From Alloalcanivorax mobilis (GTDB lineage: Bacteria > Pseudomonadota > Gammaproteobacteria > Pseudomonadales > Alcanivoracaceae), in contig NZ_NMQZ01000021.1 in NCBI RefSeq assembly GCF_002864685.1, positions 27,688 through 91,687 of the forward strand: 64,000 bases of DNA, given 5' to 3'. Shown here in pieces: positions 1 through 7,819 of this stretch. Positions within the stretch are counted from its first letter, which is position 1; each line of letters opens with the position of its first letter. The notes under the pieces are model-generated. The model was not told the DNA's origin and did no database searches. It was given only the letters and a program-made list of their open reading frames with translations. The position numbers and the translations under genes are program-made.

Positions 1-468
1 GGTGAGCGCGGCAGCTATCTGGAAATCGTCGATGCGCTGGCCGAGCAGGGGGCCAATGCCCGTGGCGACCGGCTGGAGCTGTTCAAGAGAGTGGCGTTCT
101 CGATTCTGGTTTCCAACGTGGACGACCATCTGAGGAACCACGGCTTTCTCTGGCAGGGCGGAGCCGGATGGTCGCTGTCACCTGCCTACGATCTCAACCC
201 CACGCCCCAGGACCTGAAAGCCCGGGTGCTGGCCACCAACATCGACCTGGACGACGGCACCTGCTCCATCGACTTGCTGCGGTCGGTGGCGCAAGAGTTT
301 TCCCTGAAACTGGACGACGCCGACCGGGAAATTCGCGCCGTGGCGCAAGCCTGCCTGGGCTGGCGGGAGGTGGCCAAAGAACGGGGCGCTCCCGCCGTGG
401 AGATTAAGCGGATGGAAAGCGCCTTTGAACATGAGGACTCGCGGGCCGCGCGCTCATTAGGGGCCTGA
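1..468 (+). CDS. HipA-family toxin kinase, C-terminal part (cut by window edge)
   Basis: The reading frame is open from base 1, so the start lies outside the window; 155 residues remain. HipA proteins are serine/threonine kinases of type II toxin-antitoxin systems, held inactive by a HipB-type DNA-binding partner. The visible part carries the HipA C-terminal signature NVDDHLRNHGF followed by LSPAYDLNPTP, the usual catalytic Asn-Asp-Asp-His block and the metal/ATP-binding Asp. HipA normally has about 400-440 residues. Whether a hipB partner exists cannot be seen here, since it would lie upstream. The tail ends cleanly with TGA. Confidence 0.85.
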   Translation, partial: GERGSYLEIVDALAEQGANARGDRLELFKRVAFSILVSNVDDHLRNHGFLWQGGAGWSLSPAYDLNPTPQDLKARVLATNIDLDDGTCSIDLLRSVAQEFSLKLDDADREIRAVAQACLGWREVAKERGAPAVEIKRMESAFEHEDSRAARSLGA

Positions 469-536
469 GACGACGCCACGGCCTGACGGCGACGGCAGCG
501 GCTCCTGCATTCCCGCGCACGAACGCGCGATGCCCT

Positions 537-1724
537 TTACGCCCGCGCCGGCTCCGGCGGCAGGGTGCCCCCCGGAAACGCCAGCCGCAGGTTCTTCAGC
601 CAGGTGGTGCCGAACTGCCGCCACAAGGGCGCGGAGTTGTACGGCAGGCCGTAGCGGTCGGCGAGCGCTTTGACGCGCGGCGCCACTTCCGGATAGCGGT
701 TGCTGCACAGATCGGGAAACAGGTGATGCTCGATCTGGTGGCTCAGGTTGCCAGACATCACATGAAACAGCGGGCCGCCAGTGATGTTGGCGGAACCGAG
801 CAACTGGCGGATGTACCACTGGCCACGGGATTCGCCTTCCACCTGTGCTTCGGTGAAGTTGTAGACGTCGGCGGGGAAATGCCCGCAGAAAATGATCACG
901 AACGCCCAGATATTGCGGATGATGTTGGCGATGAAGTTGGCGCCGGCCACCAGCAGAAACACGGTGAGCGGAGATTCCGGCACAACCAGCGAAATCGGAA
1001 CCGACACCAGCGCGGCGAGGCCCGGCCACATGATGTAATCCTTGCGCACTTGCCCCCAGATTTTCTGGCCGATGTGTTTCATCAGCGGCAGGATTTCCCT
1101 GGGTTTTTTCTTGCCTTCGCCCACGTCGATGATGGCCTGTTCGTGCAGTGATACGCCCTCTTCGAACAGCAGCATCAGCAGCACGAAGTACACGGGCTGA
1201 AGCAGGTAAGCAGGTTTCCAGGGCTGCATCGGGGTGACGCGCATGATGCCGTAGCCCACGTCCAGGTCTTTCTCGAGCACGTTGGTCCAGGTGTGATGCA
1301 CCACATTGTGCGAGTACATCCAGCGATCCGACGGGCTCATGTTGTCCCACTCCCAGGTGTTGGACTGGATTTCCGGGTCTTTCATCCAGTCCCATTGGGC
1401 GTGCAGCACGTTGTGGGCGATTTCCATGTTTTCCAGAATCTTGGCGACACCCAGCATGATCACGCCCAGGGCCATCACCAGCACCGTGGTGCCCCAGCCG
1501 GCCAAGGCGTGCGGCCAGGCGGGCAGCAGGAACAGGCTGGCGTAGATCACCAGCCGGCCGAACAGCGCCATGCTGCGCTGAATGCGGATCAACCGCAGGA
1601 TATAGAGCCGGTCCTTCTCGCCCCGGGACTCCAGGGTCTCGTAATAGATGGCGTCCATCTCGCGGCCGAATTCGTCGATTTGATCTTCCGTGAGATCCAC
1701 GGGCAGCGGTCGTTTCGTGCTCAT
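537..1724 (-). CDS. membrane fatty-acid desaturase (DesA3/linoleoyl-CoA type)
   Basis: A 395-residue integral-membrane di-iron desaturase that would introduce a double bond into a fatty acyl chain. Three histidine boxes are visible: HNVLH near residue 125, HNVVHH near 140 and QIEHH (in SHQIEHHLFPD) near 330. The Gln in place of the first His of box three, and the following LFPDLCSNRYPEVAP segment, resemble Mycobacterium DesA3 and front-end desaturases more than the classical acyl-CoA delta-9 enzymes. Hydrophobic segments lie around residues 55-95 and 190-260. It follows the electron-donor reductase gene by 10 bases, so the two form an operon. Regiospecificity cannot be read from the sequence. 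Confidence 0.88.
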   Translation of the reverse strand: MSTKRPLPVDLTEDQIDEFGREMDAIYYETLESRGEKDRLYILRLIRIQRSMALFGRLVIYASLFLLPAWPHALAGWGTTVLVMALGVIMLGVAKILENMEIAHNVLHAQWDWMKDPEIQSNTWEWDNMSPSDRWMYSHNVVHHTWTNVLEKDLDVGYGIMRVTPMQPWKPAYLLQPVYFVLLMLLFEEGVSLHEQAIIDVGEGKKKPREILPLMKHIGQKIWGQVRKDYIMWPGLAALVSVPISLVVPESPLTVFLLVAGANFIANIIRNIWAFVIIFCGHFPADVYNFTEAQVEGESRGQWYIRQLLGSANITGGPLFHVMSGNLSHQIEHHLFPDLCSNRYPEVAPRVKALADRYGLPYNSAPLWRQFGTTWLKNLRLAFPGGTLPPEPARA

Positions 1725-1734
1725 GCGGTTCTCC

Positions 1735-2847
1735 CTAGATATCCAGTTCGCAGTCGCCGGCGGTGGCGCACACGCACACCTGCACGATGGCGCCCGGCTC
1801 GTTGATGAAAGCGCCGCTGCGCAGGTCGCGCACGCAGCCGGATTTCAGTGTTGTATTGCAGGTATGGCAGATGCCCATACGGCAGCCGTGGGGCGGGTTC
1901 AGCCCGGCGTCCTCGGCGATGCGCAGCAGGTTGGTCTGGCCGTCCGCGTCCACGTCGAGATCGCTGCGCGCGAAGCGCACCTTGCCGCCCACCGCGTCGT
2001 CGGGGATCGGCGCCAACTCGGCGCGGAAGCGCTCGATGTGCAGGCGCTGTGACAGGCCCGCCTCTTCCCAGGTTTGTTCCAGCGCGGCCAGCAGGCCCGG
2101 CGGGCCGCACGCGTAGCAATCGCGCTCGCGCCAGTCGGGGCAGAACTGTTCCAGCCTTTCGCGGCTGAAGTGGGCGGCGTTGCCCTGCTCCTTGCGGGTG
2201 TGCACTTCGTGCAGACGGTAATGCGGCTGCTCGGCGTTCAGCTTGCGCAGCTCCTTGCCAAAAATGGTGTCGAACTCATGCGGCGCGTAGTGAATGTGCG
2301 TGGTGTTCGGCAGGCGCTGTTGCTGAATCAGGCTGCGCAGCATGCTCATCGCCGGGGTAATGCCGCTGCCGGCGGTAATGAACAGGGGTTGAATCGGCGA
2401 CGCATCCGGCAGATAAAAGTCGCCCTGGGGCAGGCCCACCGGAACGTAATCGCCGACCTTGAGATTGCGCACGATGTGGTGCGACAGACGGCCGCCGTCG
2501 ATCTTTTTCACGGTAATGGTGAAGCAACCGTCATCGCGTTCCGGCGGCGAGGAAATAGTGTAGGTACGGGTGTAGTGCCGCCCCTGCACCGGAATGCCCA
2601 CGCGGATGTGCTGGCCGGGCCGGTGCAGCCGCCAGTGGGCCCCGGGCTTCAGGGTAAGGGTGCGGGAGTCCTGGGTTTCGTCCCACACCGCCACCACCCG
2701 GGCATGCAGACGGTGCGTGCTCCACAGCGGGTTGACCAACTCCACGTAATGGGAGGTACGCAGCGGGTAGGCGAACATATCGGTGATCGCCGCCAGCTTG
2801 GCCAGCCAGCTTTTCGTTCTGGGGTGCTCTGGCATTGGAGTGGACAT
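1735..2847 (-). CDS. flavodoxin/ferredoxin reductase with C-terminal 2Fe-2S domain (desaturase electron donor)
   Basis: A 370-residue oxidoreductase in three parts: an FAD-binding beta-barrel with RTYTISSPP near residue 94, an NAD(P)-binding domain with TAGSGITPAMSML near 178 and the CYACGPPGLL end motif near 245, then a plant-type 2Fe-2S ferredoxin domain with HGCRMGICHTCNT and a last Cys near residue 355. Such proteins pass electrons from NAD(P)H to a membrane desaturase; the desaturase is the next gene downstream. Pseudomonas desCB and Mycobacterium Rv3230c/desA3 have the same pairing. The start is the ATG at 2847, just downstream of a palindromic candidate operator. Confidence 0.9.
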   Translation of the reverse strand: MSTPMPEHPRTKSWLAKLAAITDMFAYPLRTSHYVELVNPLWSTHRLHARVVAVWDETQDSRTLTLKPGAHWRLHRPGQHIRVGIPVQGRHYTRTYTISSPPERDDGCFTITVKKIDGGRLSHHIVRNLKVGDYVPVGLPQGDFYLPDASPIQPLFITAGSGITPAMSMLRSLIQQQRLPNTTHIHYAPHEFDTIFGKELRKLNAEQPHYRLHEVHTRKEQGNAAHFSRERLEQFCPDWRERDCYACGPPGLLAALEQTWEEAGLSQRLHIERFRAELAPIPDDAVGGKVRFARSDLDVDADGQTNLLRIAEDAGLNPPHGCRMGICHTCNTTLKSGCVRDLRSGAFINEPGAIVQVCVCATAGDCELDI

Positions 2848-2880
2848 GCCTGACCTCCGGTTAAGGGTTTTGATTTTTAT

Positions 2881-2896
2881 GTGTACGTGTGTTCAC
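2881..2896. promoter_or_regulatory. palindromic candidate operator (DesT/FabR-like) upstream of the desaturase operon
   Basis: On the minus strand it reads GTGAACACACGTACAC: two 6-base half-sites around a 4-base spacer with one mismatch. It lies 34 bases before the reductase start and overlaps a TATAAA that could be the -10 element. As I recall it, the Pseudomonas DesT operator on desCB has the same GTGAAC-N4-GTTCAC form. No regulator gene is seen next to it, so the assignment is inference. Confidence 0.45.
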
Positions 2897-3135
2897 TTTA
2901 TAGATGATGAGAGGATATGGGAAGAGGGCAATTTTTTTCAAGGTGCCGAATTACGCTGGCCGAGTGGATGAGGCTTGTGACAAGGGGCTTTGGCGGTTCG
3001 CCGTGGGCGCAGGTAAGAGTTTCAGGCCGGCGGGGATGTCGGTGACAATGGCATTGCTCCGCCAAGATGTGAACAGGCCCAAGGGGTTTTGCGGTCGGTT
3101 TTTTTGGGGTGGAGTTAGTCTCTCCATCCGGGGTC

Positions 3136-3244
3136 GGGCAACCGGGCCGGGCTGGCCAGGACACGCAAAAAGACGCCTCCGTGCGGGCTCGAGTCCGGCC
3201 GTCCATGGCCGGACACGGTCCTGGCCAGCCCGACCCGGTTGCCC
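3136..3244. repeat. 27-bp-arm inverted repeat with inner palindrome
   Basis: Arms 3136-3162 and 3218-3244 match at 26 of 27 positions as reverse complements. The 55-base loop carries a second stem with arms 3193-3200 and 3207-3214 (GTCCGGCC / GGCCGGAC). There is no T-tract, so it is not a standard terminator. The design (long stem, inner palindrome with CCATGG, a run of A beside it) resembles the repeats at 12.5 and 45.2 kb but the sequence is different. Confidence 0.75.
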
Positions 3245-3348
3245 GCCTTGACTTCGCCGACGGCTGCTTTGTCGTCAGCGTCGGCTTACTATCAAGCCAC
3301 CGGGAACGTTCGATTAGATAACAGGTAGCGGATTGGAGAATACACGCG

Positions 3349-3693
3349 ATGAAACACAAGGGAAGTTGCCACTGCGGCAACGTCAATATCGAGGTGAAAG
3401 GGGAGTGTCAGTCGGTGGTGGAATGCAATTGCTCGCATTGCAGCCGCAAGGGGTATCTGTTGTGGTTTGTGCCGCGCGCCGACGTGTCGGTCACCGCCGA
3501 AGACGGTGCGCTGAGTACTTACACGTTTAATAAACACGAAATCAAACATCACTTTTGCGCCACTTGCGGCTGCGCGCCTTTTGGCTTTGGTGCTCACGGC
3601 GGCGTTGAAATGGCGGCGATCAACGTGCGCTGCCTGGAAGGCATCGACCTGGCCGGGATAAAAAGACAACAGGTGGACGGTCGATCATCTTGA
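3349..3693 (+). CDS. GFA/CENP-V domain zinc protein
   Basis: A 114-residue protein of the glutathione-dependent formaldehyde-activating (GFA) family. Zinc ligands are in the expected order: CHC near residue 7, CNCSHC near 27 and CATCGC near 69. The family adopts the Mss4-like fold; members include S-hydroxymethylglutathione synthase, but most small bacterial members have no proven reaction. Its length is close to that of the minimal family members. Its last bases overlap, tail to tail, a short minus-strand frame at 3620-3757. The upstream ribosome binding site is weak. Confidence 0.88.
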   Translation: MKHKGSCHCGNVNIEVKGECQSVVECNCSHCSRKGYLLWFVPRADVSVTAEDGALSTYTFNKHEIKHHFCATCGCAPFGFGAHGGVEMAAINVRCLEGIDLAGIKRQQVDGRSS

Positions 3694-3757
3694 CGTCGGC
3701 CACGGTCGGGCCCGTTGTCAGGGTCCGGGTGTCGCCATAAACCGTGACTTTCGCCAT
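3620..3757 (-). CDS. possible 45-residue small protein, unknown
   Basis: An ATG at 3757 on the minus strand is preceded by AAGGAG at 7-base spacing, one of the best ribosome binding sites nearby. The frame runs 45 residues, starts MAKVTVYGDTRTLTTG and ends over the last 74 bases of the GFA gene. I recognise no family. It may be a true small gene, or the 5' end of a gene whose remainder was lost when the GFA gene came to lie here. The start signal favours something once translated; the C-terminal half, antisense to GFA, looks random. Confidence 0.3.
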   Translation of the reverse strand: MAKVTVYGDTRTLTTGPTVADVKMIDRPPVVFLSRPGRCLPGSAR

Positions 3758-3874
3758 GATAGGGCTCCTTGTGGGCGCCGTGGATTCAAAAATACGCCGT
3801 GAACCCTTACTGTGCCATGGCTTTACTCTGTTCGGCGCCAGCGCCTTTTCGTTTGTGAACGGGAGAAAGATTCG

Positions 3875-4729
3875 ATGACCGATGACACCTATACCCCGCC
3901 GACGGTTTGGAAATGGGAGCCGGGCAACGGTGGCAAGTTCGCCAACATCAACCGGCCCATCGCCGGCGCCACCCACGACAAGGATCTGCCGGTGGGTAAA
4001 CACCCCCTCCAGGTGTATTCCCTGGCCACGCCCAATGGCGTCAAGGTCACGGTGATGCTCGAAGAGCTGCTGGCCATGGGCCACAAGGACGCCGAGTACG
4101 ACGCTTGGCTGATCAACATTGGCGAGGGCGATCAATTCGGCAGTGGTTTCGTGGCGGCCAACCCCAACTCCAAGATTCCGGCGATGATGGACCACAGCGT
4201 CACGCCGCCCCAGCGGGTGTTCGAAACCGCCTCCATCGTGTTGTATCTGGCGGAAAAATTCGGCGCCCTGATCCCCAAGGGGCACGCGGAGCGCACCGAA
4301 TGCATGAACTGGCTGTTCTGGCAGCAGGGCGCGGCGCCGGTTCTGGGCGGTGGTTTTGGCCATTTCTATGCCTACGCGCCGGAAAAATATCAGTACCCCA
4401 TTGATCGTTACACCATGGAAGTGAAGCGCCAGCTCGACGTGCTCGACCGGCACCTGGCCGACAACGCCTGGCTGGCCGGCGACGAATACAGCATCGCCGA
4501 TGTCGCCACCTGGCCCTGGTACGGCCAACTGGTGCTCGGCCGGCTCTACAGCGCCGCTGAATTCCTTGATGTCACCTCGTACAAAAACGTCATGCGCTGG
4601 GCCAAGGAGATCGATGCCCGCCCCGCGGTGCAGCGCGGTCGCAAGGTCAACCGCACCTTCGGTGATCCGCAGACGCAACTGCGTGAACGGCACGACGCCA
4701 GCGATTTCGATCAGCTCGCGGGCCAATAA
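3875..4729 (+). CDS. yghU: glutathione transferase-like disulfide-bond oxidoreductase YghU
   Basis: A 284-residue member of the YghU/YfcG nu-class of glutathione transferases, which bind two glutathione molecules and act as disulfide reductases in the cytoplasm. N-terminal leader TPPTVWKWE and the thioredoxin-like domain with LPVGKHPLQVYSLATPNGVK are typical, followed by ANPNSKIPAM and the helical C-terminal domain with YSIADVATWPWY. The length is near E. coli YghU (288). I chose the ATG at 3875 because GGGAGAAAG precedes it; upstream in-frame starts lack family similarity. It stands alone. Confidence 0.93.
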   Translation: MTDDTYTPPTVWKWEPGNGGKFANINRPIAGATHDKDLPVGKHPLQVYSLATPNGVKVTVMLEELLAMGHKDAEYDAWLINIGEGDQFGSGFVAANPNSKIPAMMDHSVTPPQRVFETASIVLYLAEKFGALIPKGHAERTECMNWLFWQQGAAPVLGGGFGHFYAYAPEKYQYPIDRYTMEVKRQLDVLDRHLADNAWLAGDEYSIADVATWPWYGQLVLGRLYSAAEFLDVTSYKNVMRWAKEIDARPAVQRGRKVNRTFGDPQTQLRERHDASDFDQLAGQ

Positions 4730-4806
4730 GCGCATTTTCAATGCGCCTACCGGACCCGGGGCAAAGTGCCCCGAGGCGCTGTTCAAAGCCTGCTTAGAGG
4801 AAACCG

Positions 4807-5277
4807 ATGACTCTGCAAGGGACCGCGCGGGTTGAAGACTATATCGTCGCGCAACGCATGCACGGCCTGTTCCGCTGGCGCTGGACGCTGGTGGTGGCCC
4901 TGCTGCTCGCCGTGGCGCTGTGGGCGTTTACCCGCGATCTTCCCGCTGTCGTCACCGGCCTGGTGGTTTATGTGCTGTTGTCAGGGCTGATGTACTTGTG
5001 GCCCTGGCGCGCGCGCAAGAATTTCAGGGAATACAAGGCGCTCTCCGAACCGCAGACCATCCACGTTAGCGAAGAGGGGCTGTCGATCACGCAGCCTTCC
5101 GCCGAGGGCCGCCTGCCATGGGATCACATTGTTAAGTGGCGGCGCGGCAAGCGGGTGATATTGATCTACCCGGCGCGCAATCTGTTCTACATGCTCCCCG
5201 CCCACTTCTTCGCCGATCAGGACCAGATGGACCGCTTTGCCACCCTGCTGCAACAGCACGTGGGCAAAGCCCGATAG
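4807..5277 (+). CDS. YcxB-like small membrane protein
   Basis: A 156-residue protein with two hydrophobic helices (about residues 25-42 and 47-66) followed by a soluble C-terminal domain of about 80 residues. The soluble part, with ISEEGL-like and LPWDHIVKW segments and IYPARNLFYMLPAHFF, has the pattern of the YcxB-like domain found in many inner-membrane proteins of unknown role. AGAGGA precedes the ATG. It lies 77 bases behind yghU in the same direction; a joint transcript is possible but not required. Function unknown. Confidence 0.75.
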   Translation: MTLQGTARVEDYIVAQRMHGLFRWRWTLVVALLLAVALWAFTRDLPAVVTGLVVYVLLSGLMYLWPWRARKNFREYKALSEPQTIHVSEEGLSITQPSAEGRLPWDHIVKWRRGKRVILIYPARNLFYMLPAHFFADQDQMDRFATLLQQHVGKAR

Positions 5278-5532
5278 CCGTTCGTCAGTCCGCTCCGCGT
5301 GACTGAAAATCTCCTTATCGCCGATAAATCGCGCAAAAAATAAAGAGCGAACAGCGCTTTTCAGAAATCATAATGCCTATTCGCAAATAAATTGTTAAAT
5401 GGATTTGCGTTGTATTAAATGAAGCCGCTTTGCGTTTTTTCATAACAACAAAAGCGGCTGCGGAAGGCTCGGTATAAAGGCTCGCTGCAACACGGCGTCG
5501 TCTTGCCATTCGTTGGCCCATGAGGGGGACGT
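5278..5532. other. AT-rich intergenic region with stem-loop
   Basis: This 255-base gap is clearly richer in A+T (about 5330-5450) than its surroundings. A stem with arms AGCCGCTT (5423-5430) and AAGCGGCT (5452-5459) encloses a 21-base loop. The gap could carry the promoter of the glycosyltransferase gene; I see no clear -35/-10 pair. Confidence 0.4.
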
Positions 5533-6465
5533 ATGGAAGCGGGCTTTGGCTTTTCCGTGGTGATACCGGCGTACAACTATGGTTACTGCCTTGAGCGGGC
5601 GGTGCTGTCGGCGCTCGATCAGGACGACGGCGCCCTGGAAGTGATCGTGATCGACGACGGCTCCACCGACAACACCGACCAGGTGATGGCCACGCTGGCC
5701 GAACGGCACGGCCACCGGCTGACGCTCCTGCGCCAGCACAATCAAGGGCAGGCGGCGGTGCGTAACCGCGGCGTGGTGGTGAGCCGCTACCCGTGGCTGA
5801 TCTTTCTCGATGCCGACGACGAACTGCTGCCGGGCGCGCTGATCGCCCTGCGCCACGCGATTCGCGAAAATCCGCCATCGCGGCTGGTGATCGGCGGTTA
5901 TCAGGTGGAAGAGCATGAGGTTGTGAAACGCCGCGAACCCGGCCCGGTGACCGACAACCCGGCGGACAATCTCAGCGCGTTCCTGAACAAACGGTTGAAC
6001 ATCTGCAACGGCGCCTGCGCCCTGCATCGCGGCTTATTCACCACGGTGCGCTATGAGCCCGGCCTGCGCCACACCGAAGACATTCCCTTCTTTGCCCGCG
6101 TGCTCGCCCACTACCCCACCACCGGCATCGACACACCACTGGCCAGGATTCACAAACACCCCGACAGCCTGCGCCACGACCTCACCGCCGCGCTGCGCGT
6201 CGGCATGGACCTGGAAGCGAGCATCTTCGACCACGCCCTGCCGCCCTGGGCGGCCGCGTTACGTCGCCCCTACCGCGCCCACCGCGCCCTGTCACTGCTT
6301 AAACTCGCCCACCGCCAACACCGCCCGGACCTGGTAAGGCACTACTTCCGCATCGCCCTGCGCGCGGACTTCCGAAAAGCTTTGCGTCCGCGCTTTCTGC
6401 GGCGGTATGTGTACAGCTTCATCGCGGCCGGTGATGCCGGCGCCATGTTCCGATCCAATGACTGA
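5533..6465 (+). CDS. family 2 glycosyltransferase
   Basis: A 310-residue GT-A fold enzyme. The nucleotide-sugar binding N-terminus reads FSVVIPAYNYGYCLERAV, then IVIDDGSTDNT near residue 38 and the metal-binding LDADDE near residue 97. The C-terminal third is basic and lacks membrane helices. Such enzymes transfer sugars to surface polysaccharides or glycolipids; the acceptor cannot be predicted because no other envelope polysaccharide gene is adjacent. The ATG at 5533 follows GAGGGGG. It converges on the motor-like operon that ends at 6493. Confidence 0.9.
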   Translation: MEAGFGFSVVIPAYNYGYCLERAVLSALDQDDGALEVIVIDDGSTDNTDQVMATLAERHGHRLTLLRQHNQGQAAVRNRGVVVSRYPWLIFLDADDELLPGALIALRHAIRENPPSRLVIGGYQVEEHEVVKRREPGPVTDNPADNLSAFLNKRLNICNGACALHRGLFTTVRYEPGLRHTEDIPFFARVLAHYPTTGIDTPLARIHKHPDSLRHDLTAALRVGMDLEASIFDHALPPWAAALRRPYRAHRALSLLKLAHRQHRPDLVRHYFRIALRADFRKALRPRFLRRYVYSFIAAGDAGAMFRSND

Positions 6466-6492
6466 AAACTGAACACTGAAAACCGCCCTCCC

Positions 6493-7185
6493 CTACTTCT
6501 TCTTCCCCAACTTCTCCAACACCATCAACGCATCCATATAGTTGGCCAGGTTTTCCAGGTAGGCGGGGGCGGTGTCGCGTAGGGTTTCCAGGGCGCGGGT
6601 GACTTGCCGTTGGGCGTTGAGGGGGCCGGCGTCGCCGGGGGTGTCGGCGATGGCGTGGTGGACACGCTGGCGGGTGTGCAGGCGGGCCTGGGCGTCGCGC
6701 AGGTGGCGCAGGGCTTTCAGTTCCCGGCGTGGCGTTTGCGCATCCTGTTCAAGCAGGCGGTGTTGTTGCTGTAGCGCGGCGTCCAGGGAGGTCGCGGGTG
6801 CCGGGGCCGGGTCGGCGTCACTGTTGTGCAGGGCCCTGAGCAGGCCGGTGAGCGGGGACGGAGTGCGTTGCCGCTGGCGGATCAGCCGGCGCAGGGCGTC
6901 GAACTCGCCGTTTTCCAAGTGGTGTTCAAGGGCGGTGCGGTGGGCGTCATCGGCGTGGCCGGCGTCGTCGAGCAGCGCCCGGGCTTGCGCTTTCTGGTTC
7001 AGAAATTCCGCTTCGAAATCGGCCAGTGCCTGTTGCAGTTTGCGCAACTGAGCAGGGGCTGGCTGGCGGTCGCCGGCGAGCCGTTCGGCGAGGCTTTGCA
7101 GGTAGCGAAAGCGCGCCGGGCGGTGCCGGTGGGCGCCTTGGCGTTCAAGCGCCCGGAGCCGCTGTTCGGTGCCCGCGTCACTCAT
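6493..7185 (-). CDS. DUF2894-type protein, last gene of motor-like operon
   Basis: A 230-residue soluble, strongly helical, Arg/Gln/Ala-rich protein with no signal peptide or membrane segment. Its pattern (short N-terminal helix, long coiled stretch, C-terminal YLENLANYMDALM) and its position fit DUF2894, a family found with DUF3348, DUF802 and OmpA-like genes in Pseudomonas and Burkholderia. The preferred start is the ATG at 7185, which overlaps the end of the preceding gene as ATGAGTGA; an ATG-less extension to 7200 is possible. Function unknown; by context it may bind the cytoplasmic face or tail of the motor complex. Confidence 0.7.
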   Translation of the reverse strand: MSDAGTEQRLRALERQGAHRHRPARFRYLQSLAERLAGDRQPAPAQLRKLQQALADFEAEFLNQKAQARALLDDAGHADDAHRTALEHHLENGEFDALRRLIRQRQRTPSPLTGLLRALHNSDADPAPAPATSLDAALQQQHRLLEQDAQTPRRELKALRHLRDAQARLHTRQRVHHAIADTPGDAGPLNAQRQVTRALETLRDTAPAYLENLANYMDALMVLEKLGKKK

Positions 7186-7819
7186 TGCCGCTGGCCTCAT
7201 TGCTGGCGCGCGGCACGGTGGTGATTTCCACGCGCCGGTTCTTGGCGCGGGAGGCGTTGTCCTGGTTGGGCACCACCGGCTGATTGTCGCCGAAGGCGGC
7301 GGCGAAGATGCGCTCCGCGGGAATGCCCTGGGCGATCAGGGTGCGGGTAACGGTGAGTGCGCGTTGCGCGGACAGCCCCCAGTTGTCGGCGTAGCGGGGG
7401 TTGTCTTTCTGAATCGCCAGGTCGTCGGTGAAGCCGCTCACCATCAGCAGTTCGTCGTGCTCGCTCAGGTAGGCGCGCAGCGGTGCCACCAGGGTGCGCA
7501 GCAACGCCTCGCCGTTGGGTTGCAGCTGGTCGGCATTGAGCGCGAACAGCACGCTGCCGTTGATGCCGATGCGGCCGTTGTGGAACGAGATGCGGCCGCT
7601 GGCGAGCGGGTCGGCGAGGGCCTGTTCAAGGGTCTGGCGGCGTTGCTGTTCCGCCTGGCGCTGGGCTTTTTCCTGCTCCAGGGACTGGCTCAATTCAAGC
7701 TGAATGCCGATCACCCACACCAGCAACAGCACGAACAGCCCCACCAGCGCGGCCATCAGGTCGGAAAAGATCGCCCACACCGGCGTGGCGGGGGTGTCCT
7801 GGTCGTGCAGGTCATCCAT
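7178..7819 (-). CDS. MotB/ZorB-like stator protein with OmpA domain
   Basis: A 213-residue inner-membrane protein. A short N-terminus leads to a single membrane helix beginning FSDLMAALVGLFVLLLVW. Asp20 stands where MotB, ExbD, TolR and ZorB carry the ion-binding aspartate. A short coiled stretch follows, then a periplasmic OmpA-type peptidoglycan-binding domain ending with the NRRVEI signature. Together with the MotA-like upstream gene it would form an ion channel that couples ion flow to movement, anchored in peptidoglycan. Start and upstream stop overlap as TGATG, which indicates translational coupling. Confidence 0.85.
   Translation of the reverse strand: MDDLHDQDTPATPVWAIFSDLMAALVGLFVLLLVWVIGIQLELSQSLEQEKAQRQAEQQRRQTLEQALADPLASGRISFHNGRIGINGSVLFALNADQLQPNGEALLRTLVAPLRAYLSEHDELLMVSGFTDDLAIQKDNPRYADNWGLSAQRALTVTRTLIAQGIPAERIFAAAFGDNQPVVPNQDNASRAKNRRVEITTVPRASNEASGNE

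Larger units (their letters stand above)
2848..3348. other. intergenic region with a long inverted repeat, no convincing gene
   Basis: About 500 bases between divergent genes. It holds the operator of the desaturase operon near 2881-2896 and a long inverted repeat at 3136-3244. Reading frames that cross it are made of low-complexity residues, lack ribosome binding sites and resemble no family, so I annotate no gene. Confidence 0.6.

Noticed and set aside
2898..3386. 162-codon minus-strand open frame in the first large gap
   Set aside because: It runs through the inverted repeat, has mixed low-complexity content and no ribosome binding site.
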